In this document: positions 15,702 through 25,199 of the stretch, one piece after another
How positions within the stretch are numbered: the stretch's first letter is position 1
Layout of the letters: the number at the start of each line of letters is the position of its first letter
Assembly: GCF_050175855.1 (NCBI RefSeq)
Contig: NZ_JBFXIO010000001.1
Location: 9,155-73,154, forward strand
Source of the DNA: Piscinibacter sp050175855
GTDB lineage: Bacteria > Pseudomonadota > Gammaproteobacteria > Burkholderiales > Burkholderiaceae_C
Direction of reading: 5' to 3'
DNA: 64,000 nucleotides
Position numbers and translations under genes: made by a program
Notes under the pieces: model-generated
Told to the model about the DNA's origin: nothing
The model's input: the letters and a program-made list of their open reading frames with translations, nothing else
Databases searched by the model: none

Positions 15702-17858
15702 ATGTCATCGCTCTCAGCTCCGAAGCCGTCCTGGCGCTCGCCCCGCCTGGGCGTGCGGCTGGCGCTCGGATTCGGCGCGCTGGTGGCCTTCGTGGTTGTC
15801 GTCGTGATGCTCGCGGCGGCGCAGCTCACCACACTGGCGCGCCATGGCGAGCAGTTGGTCTCCGAGGACCTTCAGCGCATGCTGAAGGTGCAGGAGGTCG
15901 ACCGCCACGTGCAGGGGCACGGCGTTGCGATGGCCCGGCTGCTGACGGCCGCGCGGTCGGAGCGCGAGCGCATCTATCCCATGGTCGATGCCGAGAACGC
16001 AGCGGTCGATGCCCTCATCGCACAGCTGTCCAGCCACACCGGCGACGCCGAGACGCGAGCGCTGCTCGCCGATTTGGCATCGCTGCGCCGGCACTATGGC
16101 GACGTGTTCATCGACGTCGTCACCGAAATCGAGGCGGGCGACGTGGCCAAGGCCGGCCGCCTGTTCGATGGCGAGGGGCAACTCGCCATGCGCGCCGTGC
16201 TGAACGCTTCCGATGCCTTGTTGCGCCATGAGCAGACCGTGCTCGCGAGCCGGCAACAGCAGGTCCGGGAGCAGATCGAGGGTACCCAACGACGACTGGC
16301 GCTGCTGGCCTTGGCCGTGGTCGGCCTGTCGATCGTGCTGGCCTGGCGCACGACCATCAGTGTCACGCGCCCGCTCTCCCGCGTCGAACAGGCTGCGGAC
16401 CGCATTGCAAGAGGTGACTACAAGGCACGCGTGGCCGCGACCTCGGATGACGAGCTCGGGCGCGTGGCGCAAGCCATGAACGCGATGGCCGACGCCGTGG
16501 CCGCGCGCGAAGCGCAGCTCGAGGGCGTGGCCTACACCGACCGGCTCACCGGGCTGCCGAACCGGTCGATGCTGCGCAGACAGGTACGCGAGGGTGGCTG
16601 GGCGAGCGAGGGCTTCGCCGTCATCCTGATGGATGTGGCACGCCTGCGCACCGTCAACGAGGTGCTCGGATTCGAGACCGGCGACATGCTGCTGGTGGCC
16701 GTGGCGAAGCGCTTGCAGGCGGCCGTCGCTGCCGAGCCAGGCGCGAGCGGCCGGACCACGCTGGCACGCCTGCCCGGCGGTGTGTTTGCGGTGCTGTGTG
16801 AAGGCCGCGCCCGCGCCGCGATGGAAGCTGTGCGTGAACGACTCGACGCCCAGCTTGCGAAGGCGCTGGCATGCGACGGCCATGCGGTTGATGTCAATCT
16901 CGTGTTCGGGCTGGCGGAGGGGCAGCCTGCTGCTGGCGATGCCGAGGAGCGGGTCAGGGCACTGGACAGCGTGCTGCAAGGCGCGGAACTGGCCATCGCA
17001 GAGGCCAAGCGCCTGAAGCTGGCGTGGGCCTGGCACACGCCGACCGACGGCCATTCGCGCACGCGGCAGCTGAGCCTCTTGTCGGACCTCCGGCGCGCGG
17101 CGACCGAAGGGGAGCTCGAGATGTGGCTCCAGCCCAAGCAATGCCTGCGTCGCGGCCGCACGCTGGGCATGGAAGGCCTGGTGCGCTGGCGCCACCCGCA
17201 GCGCGGCTACATCTCGCCGGCCGAATTCATCCCATTCGCAGAGCGAACCGGCCACATCGGTGTCGTCACGACCGCCATGCTCGAGGCTGCGCTGGCCACC
17301 CTCGCCGGATGGTCGTCCCGCCATCCGGAGCTGAGCCTTGCAGTGAACGTGAGCGCGCTCGATGTGCGTGACCCCGGCTTCGTCTCCCAGGTGGAGCAGA
17401 TGGCCCGGCGACACCGCGCGCCCCTATCCCGCTTGCGCTTGGAGATCACCGAGAGCAGTGTCATGGAGGACGCGGACCGTGTGCTGCCGGTGTTGCACGG
17501 GCTGCGGGCCCTGGGCGTGCAACTCTCCATCGACGACTTCGGCACCGGCTACTCGTCGCTGGCGTACCTGCAGCGCCTGCCCGTGAGCGAACTGAAGATC
17601 GATCGCAGCTTCGTCGCAGGGGCCGATCGGAGTGTGGAAGCCCGCGCGCTGCTCAGGACCATCATTGACCTGGGCCACAGCCTGAAGATGATCGTGACCG
17701 CCGAGGGCGTCGAGCGTACCGAGGAGCGGGACCTGCTGATCGAGCTGGGCTGCGATCAGGCGCAGGGTTATCTGATCTCGCGGCCGCTGGCGCCGGATGC
17801 CGCACGGCAATATATTGGAGCCGCCGCGGCAGAACCGAAAAGAGTTGCCGCGGCCTGA
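15702..17858 (+). CDS. HAMP-GGDEF-EAL protein, probable c-di-GMP phosphodiesterase
   Basis: 718-residue inner-membrane signalling protein. A transmembrane segment at about residues 18-45 is followed by a periplasmic four-helix-type sensor, a second membrane segment near 200-220, a HAMP linker, a GGDEF domain (YTDRLTGLPNRSML) and an EAL domain. The GGDEF signature is degenerate (LPGGVFAVL), so cyclase activity is unlikely. In the EAL domain the catalytic loops are mostly kept (MEGLVRW in place of EAL, NVSA, EITES, DDFGTGYSS, KIDRSFV, TAEGVE), so phosphodiesterase activity is plausible. ATG at 15702 begins just before the first membrane segment. Confidence 0.9.
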   Translation: MSSLSAPKPSWRSPRLGVRLALGFGALVAFVVVVVMLAAAQLTTLARHGEQLVSEDLQRMLKVQEVDRHVQGHGVAMARLLTAARSERERIYPMVDAENAAVDALIAQLSSHTGDAETRALLADLASLRRHYGDVFIDVVTEIEAGDVAKAGRLFDGEGQLAMRAVLNASDALLRHEQTVLASRQQQVREQIEGTQRRLALLALAVVGLSIVLAWRTTISVTRPLSRVEQAADRIARGDYKARVAATSDDELGRVAQAMNAMADAVAAREAQLEGVAYTDRLTGLPNRSMLRRQVREGGWASEGFAVILMDVARLRTVNEVLGFETGDMLLVAVAKRLQAAVAAEPGASGRTTLARLPGGVFAVLCEGRARAAMEAVRERLDAQLAKALACDGHAVDVNLVFGLAEGQPAAGDAEERVRALDSVLQGAELAIAEAKRLKLAWAWHTPTDGHSRTRQLSLLSDLRRAATEGELEMWLQPKQCLRRGRTLGMEGLVRWRHPQRGYISPAEFIPFAERTGHIGVVTTAMLEAALATLAGWSSRHPELSLAVNVSALDVRDPGFVSQVEQMARRHRAPLSRLRLEITESSVMEDADRVLPVLHGLRALGVQLSIDDFGTGYSSLAYLQRLPVSELKIDRSFVAGADRSVEARALLRTIIDLGHSLKMIVTAEGVERTEERDLLIELGCDQAQGYLISRPLAPDAARQYIGAAAAEPKRVAAA

Positions 17859-17870
17859 GCTCGCCGCGGC
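17847..17870. terminator. GC hairpin at end of the GGDEF-EAL gene
   Basis: Two copies of the self-complementary octamer GCCGCGGC, separated by eight bases, straddle the stop codon of the GGDEF-EAL gene, facing the convergent fossil at 17877. It may end transcription, but no T-run follows. Confidence 0.4.
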
Positions 17871-17876
17871 CGGCGC

Positions 17877-18242
17877 TCAGTCGGCGCAGCACGACTATTG
17901 CCTGACGTCCCGGGTGAAGGTCTGCGCGCACAGCTTGAGACCTTCGACCATGGTCAGGTAGGCGAACAGCTGGTCGGCCACATCATGCACCGTCAGCAGT
18001 CCCTCGGCCCCCAGCGCCAGAAAGTGATGGCCAAGCGGGACATCGAATTGCCGGCCCAGCGCGCCGGCAATGTGGTCCAAGGCTCGCGGCACAGGCATCG
18101 CGATCCTGTAGGGGCGCGTGCTCGTCATCGCGTCGAAGGCGTCGCAGATGCCCACGACTCGGGCTTCATGGGGAATGGCACCGCCCACCATTCCTCGCGG
18201 ATAGCCTTGGCCAACACGCCGCTCGTGGTGTGATGAGACGGC
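17877..18242 (-). pseudogene. Fossil: HD-GYP fragment joined to MerA tail
   Basis: One open minus-strand frame carries two unrelated pieces. Bases 18242-17994 (about 83 codons) encode the middle of an HD-GYP protein (SHHER, QGYP, GICDAFDAMTSTRPYR, FLALGAEGLL), closely matching the intact HD-GYP gene at 29532-30467. Bases 17993-17877 encode the MerA C-terminus (DVADQLFAYLTMVEGLKLCAQTF), matching the intact merA at 25200. In the tail the CTG codon before SCCA has become TAG (17897-17895), and SCCAD-stop can still be read behind it. The HD domain lacks its N-terminal half and MerA lacks about 530 residues. Neither can work. The order HD-GYP then merA is that of the intact genes. Confidence 0.82.
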
Positions 18243-18404
18243 GTCCGTTGCCCCATAGAATGTGACCATCGGCAGTGCGCCATAGGCGTTCACTTTCAGC
18301 CCCATTTCGACCATCATGAGTGCCACCCCGACCAGCAACCCGTGTCCCGCCTGCGCTTCGCGCGCCGACGGTGCACTGTCGTTGGCGTTTTGGGATTTGC
18401 CATC

Positions 18405-18848
18405 ATGACGCGCTCCTTCCTGAAGACAGTGGCCCGTGGCCTTGTTGGCGTCGTGCTGATGACGCAGGTGATCATTTCGGCGTATGCCTGCCCCGCCATG
18501 GTAACGCCCGCGGCGGCGGACATGCGGATGCCTGCTTCCAGTCCCATGGCGGATGAACAGGGCGGTGCGAACGCCGACATGCTGATGGTGCAGACGAGCA
18601 ACTGCGACGACATGGTCGGCGCATCGGATCCCTCGTCGCCCAACCTGTGCGCTGAGCACTGCAAGTACGGCCAGCAGAGTGATCACGCGCCGACCCTGAA
18701 TGCACCGGCGGTCCTGCTGACTGCCCTGTATGCAATCCCGCTGGTGCCCGAGACGGCACCGCTGCCGCGCCCTGCGGCGGCCACGTTGAGTGCATTGGTT
18801 GCTGCGTCTCCGCCGCACGCCATCCTGCACTGCGTTCACCGAATCTGA
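18405..18848 (+). CDS. Exported Cys/Met/His-containing protein upstream of cus operon
   Basis: 147-residue protein with a signal peptide (MTRSFLKTVARGLVGVVLMTQVIISAYA). The mature part contains scattered Met and Cys (MRMPASSPM, SNCDDM, NLCAEHCKYGQQ) and a second hydrophobic stretch, ending in HAILHCVHRI. I do not recognise a named family. Small Met/Cys/His-rich exported proteins often precede Cu/Ag efflux genes, so a periplasmic metal-binding role is possible. The start at 18405 is chosen for the signal peptide. An upstream in-frame ATG at 18342 would add 21 basic residues. Confidence 0.6.
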   Translation: MTRSFLKTVARGLVGVVLMTQVIISAYACPAMVTPAAADMRMPASSPMADEQGGANADMLMVQTSNCDDMVGASDPSSPNLCAEHCKYGQQSDHAPTLNAPAVLLTALYAIPLVPETAPLPRPAAATLSALVAASPPHAILHCVHRI

Positions 18849-18986
18849 TCCTCCCGACGACGCTGCGCTGACGACCCCTCGGGTCGCCCGGCGCATCGGT
18901 CGTGCTCGCACGCGTCCACGAGCCAACGCTCGCCGCCGTGAATCGAGCCCGGCACCCATTCCCCTGGTTCGTTGTCTGGAGTTTTC

Positions 18987-20312
18987 ATGTTCACAGTTCC
19001 AAATCGGCTCGCGAGGCACGCGTGCGGGTCACGCCGTCGCTGGGCGCCAGCTCTGGCCCTTGTCGCCCTTGTCGTGGGCCTGGATGTGCGCGCCCAGCAA
19101 GCCCTGACGCTTGAGCAGGCGCTGCAACTGGCCCAGGAGCGCTCGCGCCAGCTGGTTGCGCAAGACCGAGCCGCGTCGGGCGCCCGGGAGATGGCCATTG
19201 CTGCCGGGCAATTGCCCGACCCGACGCTAAAGGCTGGCATCAACAACCTGCCGATCGTTTTCAGTCTGACGCGCGATTTCATGACCATGCGCTCGATCAG
19301 CGTGATGCAGGAATTCACGCGCGATGAAAAACGCAAGGCTCGCTCGGCGCGATTCGACCGAGAGGCAGAAGCTGCCGAGGCCGGCCGCGCCGCAGCGCTG
19401 GCCAACCTGCGGCGCGACACCGCGATGGCCTGGCTCGAACGCTACTACCAGGAGCGCACGTTCGAGGTGCTGCAGGCGCAGCGCGCCGAGGCCGCGCTGC
19501 AGATCGAAGCCGCCGACGCGGCTTATCGCAGCGGGCGTGGCGCCCAGGCCGACGTGTTTGCGGCACGTTCGGCTGTCGCGCAGATCGATGACCGCATCCA
19601 GCAGACGGACCGACAGATCGCCACCGCCAAGACCAAGCTCGCGCGCTGGGTCGGCGACGGCGCCGACCATGCCCTGGGTGCGCCGCCCCCTCTCGCGGCG
19701 GTGCGCCTTTCCGGCGTAAACCTCGAGGCTCAGATGGAGCGCCATCCGCAATTCGCCTTGATGCTCAGGAAGGAAGCTGTGGCACGGGCAGAAGCCGATA
19801 TCGCGCAAAGCAACAAACGATCGGACTGGAGCGTCGAGCTGATGTATCAGCAACGCGGCCCGGCCTACTCGAACATGGTCTCCGTCAATCTCTCGGTCCC
19901 TCTCCAGTGGGACCAGCAGAACCGGCAGGACCGTGAGGTGGCTGCCAAGCTTGCGCTCGCCGAGCAAATGCGCGCCGAGCGCGAAGAGGCCGTGCGCGAG
20001 TACATGGCTGAGATCCGCACCTGGTTGCAGGAGTGGCAGAGCAATCGTGACCGCCTCGCGCACTACGACAGTGCCCTGATCCCCCTGGCGGCCGAGCGCA
20101 CGCGCGCGGCGATCGCCGGCTATCGCGGCGGCGCAGGGCCACTGGCTTCCGTCCTCGAAGCGCGGCGCCTGGAGATCGAGGCGCGCGTCGAACGCCTGGG
20201 TCTTGAGCGGGAGACCGCCGGCGTGTGGGCGCGACTTGAATACCTGTTTCCGACCGAGCCCCAAGCGTCCATGCCCGATCTCCCTGCCACCCTCAAGGAG
20301 CAACAGCGATGA
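18987..20312 (+). CDS. cusC: CusC-like outer-membrane efflux protein (TolC family)
   Basis: 441-residue outer-membrane channel subunit. It has a signal peptide ending near VRAQ, then the TolC/OEP repeat pattern of long coiled helices (LTLEQALQLAQERSRQLVAQD; DEKRKARSARFDREAEAAEAGRAAALANLRRDTAMAWLE) and two OEP domains. GGAG at 18977-18980 supports ATG 18987. It overlaps cusB by four bases. With CusA and CusB it would span both membranes and expel Cu+/Ag+ from the periplasm. Confidence 0.88.
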   Translation: MFTVPNRLARHACGSRRRWAPALALVALVVGLDVRAQQALTLEQALQLAQERSRQLVAQDRAASGAREMAIAAGQLPDPTLKAGINNLPIVFSLTRDFMTMRSISVMQEFTRDEKRKARSARFDREAEAAEAGRAAALANLRRDTAMAWLERYYQERTFEVLQAQRAEAALQIEAADAAYRSGRGAQADVFAARSAVAQIDDRIQQTDRQIATAKTKLARWVGDGADHALGAPPPLAAVRLSGVNLEAQMERHPQFALMLRKEAVARAEADIAQSNKRSDWSVELMYQQRGPAYSNMVSVNLSVPLQWDQQNRQDREVAAKLALAEQMRAEREEAVREYMAEIRTWLQEWQSNRDRLAHYDSALIPLAAERTRAAIAGYRGGAGPLASVLEARRLEIEARVERLGLERETAGVWARLEYLFPTEPQASMPDLPATLKEQQR

Positions 20313-21961
20313 AACTCAAGACCTTCCTGATCGGCCTGATTGCGGCGGGTGTCCTTGGTGCTGCTGGCTACGGCCTGTACGCCACGGGCATGAACCGCGG
20401 CATGGGCATGGCCTCCTCGACGCCTGCACCGGCCGGCGGCGGCGATGCGGCAGTAGGCGCAAGCGCAACGAAGACTGTGCCGCAAAGCATCGCCCAGGGC
20501 GAAGACGCGACGCGCCGACACATCCTGTCCGGCATCAAGGCCGGCGATGTCGATCCAGCGACCGGCAAGAAGATCCTCTACTACCACGACCCCATGGTGC
20601 CGGGGAACAAGTTTGACAAGCCGGCCAAGTCGCCGTTCATGGACATGATGCTGGTGCCCGTCTATGCCGACAGCGACGGCGGCGACGGCAGCAAGGTCAC
20701 GGTCAGCCCGCGCGTCCAGCAGAACCTGGGTGTGCGCACCGCGGAGGTCACCGAAGGCACCCTGTCGACCCAGGTGTCCGCCGTCGGCAGCATCGCCTTT
20801 AACGAGCGCGATCAGGTCATCGTGCAGGCGCGCGCAACCGGCTACGTCGAGCGCCTGCATGTTCGTGCCACGCTCGACCGGGTATCAAAGGGGCAAGCGC
20901 TGGCCGAGCTCTATGTGCCGGACTGGATCGCTGCGCAGGAAGAGTTCCTGTCCGTTCGCCGCATGCAAGGCACCGACCTTGCGCCGCTCGTAGATGGAGC
21001 CCGCCAGCGCATGCGCCAGGTAGGCATGAGCGACGCGCAGATCGCGCTCGTCGACAGCAGCGGCCGCACGCAGCTGCGCATCGCGCTGGTGGCGCCGATC
21101 GGTGGCGTCGTCACCGAGCTGGTGGCGCGCGAAGGCATGACGGTGATGTCCGGAGCCACATTGTTCCGCATCAACGGTCTCGGCACGGTGTGGGCGAACG
21201 CCGAAGTGCCGGAGAGCCAATCGGCGTTGCTGCGCCCGGGTGCAAAGGTTCAAGCCATCAGCCCGGCCGTGCCAGGCAGGAAGTTCGACGGCAAGGTGCA
21301 AGCCATCCTGCCCGAGGTCAATGCGACCACACGCACCTTGAAGGCCCGCCTCGAACTCGCGAATCCCAGCGGCGCTTTGGTGCCCGGCATGTTCGTGCAG
21401 ATGCAGTTCATGGACATGCGCGACCAGAAGGCGCTGTTGGTGCCCACCGAAGCCATCATCCAGACCGGCAAGCGCACTGTGGCGATGCTGGCCGAAGACA
21501 ACGGACGCTTCCGGCCGGTCGATGTCGAGATCGGCATCGAGAGCGGCGGGCAGACGGAAATCAAACGCGGCCTGCAACTCGGCCAGCGCGTGGTGGTGTC
21601 GTCGCAGTTCCTGATCGACTCTGAGGCGAGCCTCAAAGGCATCGAGGCGCGCCTGAACGTCGAGCCCAATCCGACAGCCGCGGACACGGCTCCCCGGCAC
21701 ACCGGTACCGCGAAGATCGAAGCGATCGGCCGCGACACGATGACCTTGTCGCACGGCCCCATAGCGTCGCTGAAGTGGGGCGCGATGACGATGGAGTTCA
21801 AGCTGCCGAAGGGCGGTGTTCCGAGAGGCCTGGGGGCGGGAGATCGGATCGACTTCGAGTTCTACATGGACGCGGAGAGCCTGCCACAGCTCACCAGCAC
21901 AAGCCTGCTGCCGCCGGAGCCGAAGGCTTCGAGCGTGGCAGCTTCGGGGAGCAAGCCATGA
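20309..21961 (+). CDS. cusB: CusB-like membrane-fusion protein with C-terminal CusF domain
   Basis: 550-residue periplasmic adaptor. After an N-terminal anchor come a heavy-metal-binding YHS-like domain (YYHDPMVPGNKFDKPAKS, then PFMDMMLVPVYAD) and the HlyD core (HIQ-like hairpin and barrel). The last 85 residues are a CusF-type domain (TGTAKIEAIGRDTMTLSHGPIASLK, with WGAMTMEF). The Trp and Met ligands of CusF (W..M.M) are present. In Escherichia coli CusF is a separate chaperone, so here the metal donor is fused to the adaptor. It overlaps cusC by four bases and cusA by four bases (ATGA). Confidence 0.92.
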   Translation: MKLKTFLIGLIAAGVLGAAGYGLYATGMNRGMGMASSTPAPAGGGDAAVGASATKTVPQSIAQGEDATRRHILSGIKAGDVDPATGKKILYYHDPMVPGNKFDKPAKSPFMDMMLVPVYADSDGGDGSKVTVSPRVQQNLGVRTAEVTEGTLSTQVSAVGSIAFNERDQVIVQARATGYVERLHVRATLDRVSKGQALAELYVPDWIAAQEEFLSVRRMQGTDLAPLVDGARQRMRQVGMSDAQIALVDSSGRTQLRIALVAPIGGVVTELVAREGMTVMSGATLFRINGLGTVWANAEVPESQSALLRPGAKVQAISPAVPGRKFDGKVQAILPEVNATTRTLKARLELANPSGALVPGMFVQMQFMDMRDQKALLVPTEAIIQTGKRTVAMLAEDNGRFRPVDVEIGIESGGQTEIKRGLQLGQRVVVSSQFLIDSEASLKGIEARLNVEPNPTAADTAPRHTGTAKIEAIGRDTMTLSHGPIASLKWGAMTMEFKLPKGGVPRGLGAGDRIDFEFYMDAESLPQLTSTSLLPPEPKASSVAASGSKP

Positions 21962-24900
21962 TCGCCAGGCTGATCCGCTGGTCGATCGCCAACCGCTTCC
22001 TGGTGCTGCTGGCCACGCTGATGGTCAGCGCGTGGGGCGTGTACTCGGTGCTGCGCACGCCGCTCGACGCGCTGCCCGATCTTTCCGACGTGCAGGTGAT
22101 CATCCGCACGACCTATCCCGGCCAGGCGCCGCGCATCGTCGAAAACCAGATCACCTACCCGTTGACGACGACGATGCTGTCGGTGCCGGGGGCGAAGACG
22201 GTGCGTGGCTACTCGTTCTTCGGCGACTCGTTCGTCTACGTGCTGTTCGAGGACGGTACCGACATGTACTGGGCGCGCTCGCGGGTGCTGGAGTACCTGA
22301 ACCAAGTGCAGTCGAAATTGCCGCCCGGTGCGAAAGCTTCGCTGGGGCCGGATGCGACCGGAGTCGGTTGGATCTACCAGTATTCGCTGGTTGATCGCAG
22401 CGGCACGCAGGACGCGGGGCAGTTGCGTGCCTTGCAGGACTGGTTCCTGAAGTTCGAGCTGAAGACGGTTCCGAATGTGGCCGAGGTCGCCTCGGTGGGC
22501 GGCATGGTTCGCCAGTATCAGATCCTGCTCGACCCGGACAAGCTGGCCGCCTATGGCATCCCACACGCCAGGGTGGTCGAGGCGATCCAGCGGTCGAACC
22601 AGGAAGCCGGCGGTTCGGTGCTCGAGTTGGGCGAGGCCGAATACGTGGTGCGCGCCTCGGGCTACCTCCAGTCGCTCGACGATTTTCGCAAGGTGCCGCT
22701 GGTCAGCACGGCGGCGGGCGTGTCGGTGCGCCTCGCAGACGTCGCGCGCATCCAGGTCGGGCCCGAGATGCGGCGTGGCATCGGGGAGCTCGACGGTGAA
22801 GGCGAGGCCACCGGCGGCGTGATCGTGATGCGCTCGGGCAAGAACGCTCTGGAGACGATCGCCGCGGTCAAGGAGAAGCTGAAGTCGTTGCAGTCCAGCC
22901 TGCCCAAGGGCGTCGAGATCGTGCCGGTCTACGACCGCTCCGGCCTGATCGAGCGCGCGGTGGAGAACCTCGGCCACAAGCTGCTCGAGGAATTCATCGT
23001 CGTCGCAGTGGTGTGCTTCATCTTCCTGTTCCACCTGCGCTCGGCCTTCGTCGCCATCGTCTCGCTGCCGCTGGGCATCCTGGCCGCGTTCATCGTGATG
23101 CACTACCAGGGCGTCAACGCCAACATCATGTCGCTGGGCGGCATCGCCATCGCGATCGGTGCAATGGTCGACGCCGCGGTCGTGATGATCGAGAACGCGC
23201 ACAAGCACCTGGAACGCTGGAGCCACGACCACCCGAACGAGAAGCTCGAAGGCGAAGCGCGCTGGCGGGTCATCGGCGACTCGGCGGCCGAGGTCGGGCC
23301 GGCGTTGTTCTTCTCGCTGCTGATCATCACGCTGTCGTTCATCCCGGTGTTCACGCTGGAGGCGCAGGAGGGGCGACTGTTCTCGCCGCTCGCCTTCACC
23401 AAGACCTATGCGATGGCCGCCGCGGCCGGGTTGTCCGCCACGCTGATCCCAGTGTTGATGGGCTACTTGATCCGCGGGCGCATTCCTGAAGAGAAGACCA
23501 ACCCGCTCAATCGGCTGCTGATCGCGATCTACCGGCCGATGTTGAACGTGGTGCTTCGTGCGCCGAAGACGACGCTGGTGGTGGCCGCAGTGGCGCTGGT
23601 GCTGAGTCTGTGGCCGCTGCAACACATCGGTGGCGAGTTCATGCCACGACTCGACGAAGGTGACCTGCTCTACATGCCGTCCGCGCTGCCCGGGCTGTCG
23701 ACCGGCAAGGCGGCGGAATTGCTGCAGCAGACCGACCGCCTGATCAAGACCGTGCCCGAAGTACTCAGGGTCTACGGCAAGGCAGGCCGCGCTGAGACCG
23801 CGACGGACCCGGCGCCGATGGAGATGTTCGAGACCACGATCCAGTTCAAGCCGAAGAGCCAGTGGCGGCCCGGCATGACGCAGGACAAGCTGGTCGACGA
23901 ACTCGACCGCATCGTCAAGGTGCCGGGGGTGGCCAACATTTGGGTGCCGCCGATCCGCAACCGGATCGACATGCTCGCCACCGGCATCAAGAGCCCGGTG
24001 GGTGTGAAGGTGGCGGGCACCGACCTGGCCGTCATCGACCGGGTGACCGGCGAGATCGAGAAGGCGCTGAAGGACGTGCCAGGGGTCAGCAGCGCGCTGG
24101 CCGAGCGGCTGACGGGTGGTCGCTACGTGGATGTGACGATCAACCGCGACGCCGCCGCGCGCTTCGGCATGAACATCGCCGACGTGCAGTCGGTCATCAC
24201 CTCGGCGGTGGGCGGCGACAACATCGGCGAGACGGTCGAAGGCTTGCAGCGCTTCCCGATCAACCTTCGCTACCCACGCGAGATTCGCGACTCACTGGAA
24301 AAGTTGCGCGTGCTGCCCATCGTCAGCGAGAAAGGTGCGCGGCTGGTGCTCTCGGATGTGGCCGACATCCGCATCACCGATGGGCCACCGATGCTGCGCA
24401 GCGAGAACGCACGGCTTTCCGGCTGGGTGTACGTGGATATCCGGGGCCGCGACCTTCGGTCGGCGGTCAAGGACATGCAGCGCGTGGTTGCCGAGAAGGT
24501 CGTCTTGCCGGCGGGCTATTCGATCTCGTGGTCCGGCCAGTTCGAGTTCCTCGAGCGTGCCACCGCGAAGCTGAAGGTGGTGGTGCCGTTCACGCTGCTG
24601 ATCATCTTCGTGTTGCTGTACCTGACCTTCAAGCGTTTCGACGACGCGCTGCTGATCATGGCGACGCTTCCCTTTGCGCTGGTCGGGGGGATCTGGCTGC
24701 TGTACCTGCTCAGCTACAACCTGTCGGTGGCCGGAGCTGTGGGCTTCATCGCGCTGGCCGGGGTCTCGGCAGAGTTCGGCGTGATCATGCTGCTGTACCT
24801 CAAGCAGGCCTGGGACGCGCGCGTCGACGAGGGCAAGACCAGCACTGCCGACCTGCTCGACGCCATCCGCGAAGGTGCGGTGCTGCGCGTGCGCCCGAAG

Positions 24901-25128
24901 GCGATGACGGTGGCGGTGATCCTGGCGGGCCTGTTCCCAATCATGTGGGGCACCGGTACGGGCTCCGAGGTGATGCAGCGCATCGCGGCACCGATGGTGG
25001 GCGGCATGATTACCGCACCGCTGCTGTCGATGTTCGTGATCCCGGCCGCCTATCTGCTGATGCGGCGCAAGCGTGAGCCCACGGCACGGCGCCTGGCGTT
25101 CTGGCCGAGGCAGCGTGCCGCGGCCTGA
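21958..25128 (+). CDS. cusA: CusA-like heavy-metal RND efflux pump
   Basis: 1056-residue inner-membrane RND transporter of the CusA/CzcA type, with twelve membrane segments and two large periplasmic loops. The start MIARLIRWSIANRFLVLLATLMV is the classic family N-terminus. Methionines that could form the Cu/Ag relay of CusA lie in the periplasmic domain (MPRLDEGDLLYMPSALPG and DPAPMEMFETTIQF), which favours monovalent Cu/Ag over the divalent CzcA type. ATG 21958 lies within the cusB stop (ATGA). It is the last gene of the exported-protein-cusCBA operon and converges on merA. Confidence 0.93.
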   Translation: MIARLIRWSIANRFLVLLATLMVSAWGVYSVLRTPLDALPDLSDVQVIIRTTYPGQAPRIVENQITYPLTTTMLSVPGAKTVRGYSFFGDSFVYVLFEDGTDMYWARSRVLEYLNQVQSKLPPGAKASLGPDATGVGWIYQYSLVDRSGTQDAGQLRALQDWFLKFELKTVPNVAEVASVGGMVRQYQILLDPDKLAAYGIPHARVVEAIQRSNQEAGGSVLELGEAEYVVRASGYLQSLDDFRKVPLVSTAAGVSVRLADVARIQVGPEMRRGIGELDGEGEATGGVIVMRSGKNALETIAAVKEKLKSLQSSLPKGVEIVPVYDRSGLIERAVENLGHKLLEEFIVVAVVCFIFLFHLRSAFVAIVSLPLGILAAFIVMHYQGVNANIMSLGGIAIAIGAMVDAAVVMIENAHKHLERWSHDHPNEKLEGEARWRVIGDSAAEVGPALFFSLLIITLSFIPVFTLEAQEGRLFSPLAFTKTYAMAAAAGLSATLIPVLMGYLIRGRIPEEKTNPLNRLLIAIYRPMLNVVLRAPKTTLVVAAVALVLSLWPLQHIGGEFMPRLDEGDLLYMPSALPGLSTGKAAELLQQTDRLIKTVPEVLRVYGKAGRAETATDPAPMEMFETTIQFKPKSQWRPGMTQDKLVDELDRIVKVPGVANIWVPPIRNRIDMLATGIKSPVGVKVAGTDLAVIDRVTGEIEKALKDVPGVSSALAERLTGGRYVDVTINRDAAARFGMNIADVQSVITSAVGGDNIGETVEGLQRFPINLRYPREIRDSLEKLRVLPIVSEKGARLVLSDVADIRITDGPPMLRSENARLSGWVYVDIRGRDLRSAVKDMQRVVAEKVVLPAGYSISWSGQFEFLERATAKLKVVVPFTLLIIFVLLYLTFKRFDDALLIMATLPFALVGGIWLLYLLSYNLSVAGAVGFIALAGVSAEFGVIMLLYLKQAWDARVDEGKTSTADLLDAIREGAVLRVRPKAMTVAVILAGLFPIMWGTGTGSEVMQRIAAPMVGGMITAPLLSMFVIPAAYLLMRRKREPTARRLAFWPRQRAAA

Positions 25129-25199
25129 CCTATTCGGCCGCTGGCGCCTCGCCTTGCACGCGGCCGCGTTCCTGTGCGTGGCCCTCGTTCGTCATGGCC

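Noticed and set aside
17895..19019. 374-codon minus-strand frame as one real protein
   Set aside because: Only its last third resembles proteins (HD-GYP and MerA pieces); the rest is the antisense of the exported-protein gene and the cusC start. Treated as a fossil.
21862..23625. 587-codon minus-strand frame opposite cusA
   Set aside because: Low-complexity His/Arg/Gln-rich product in the mirror frame of a clear RND pump; no protein features.
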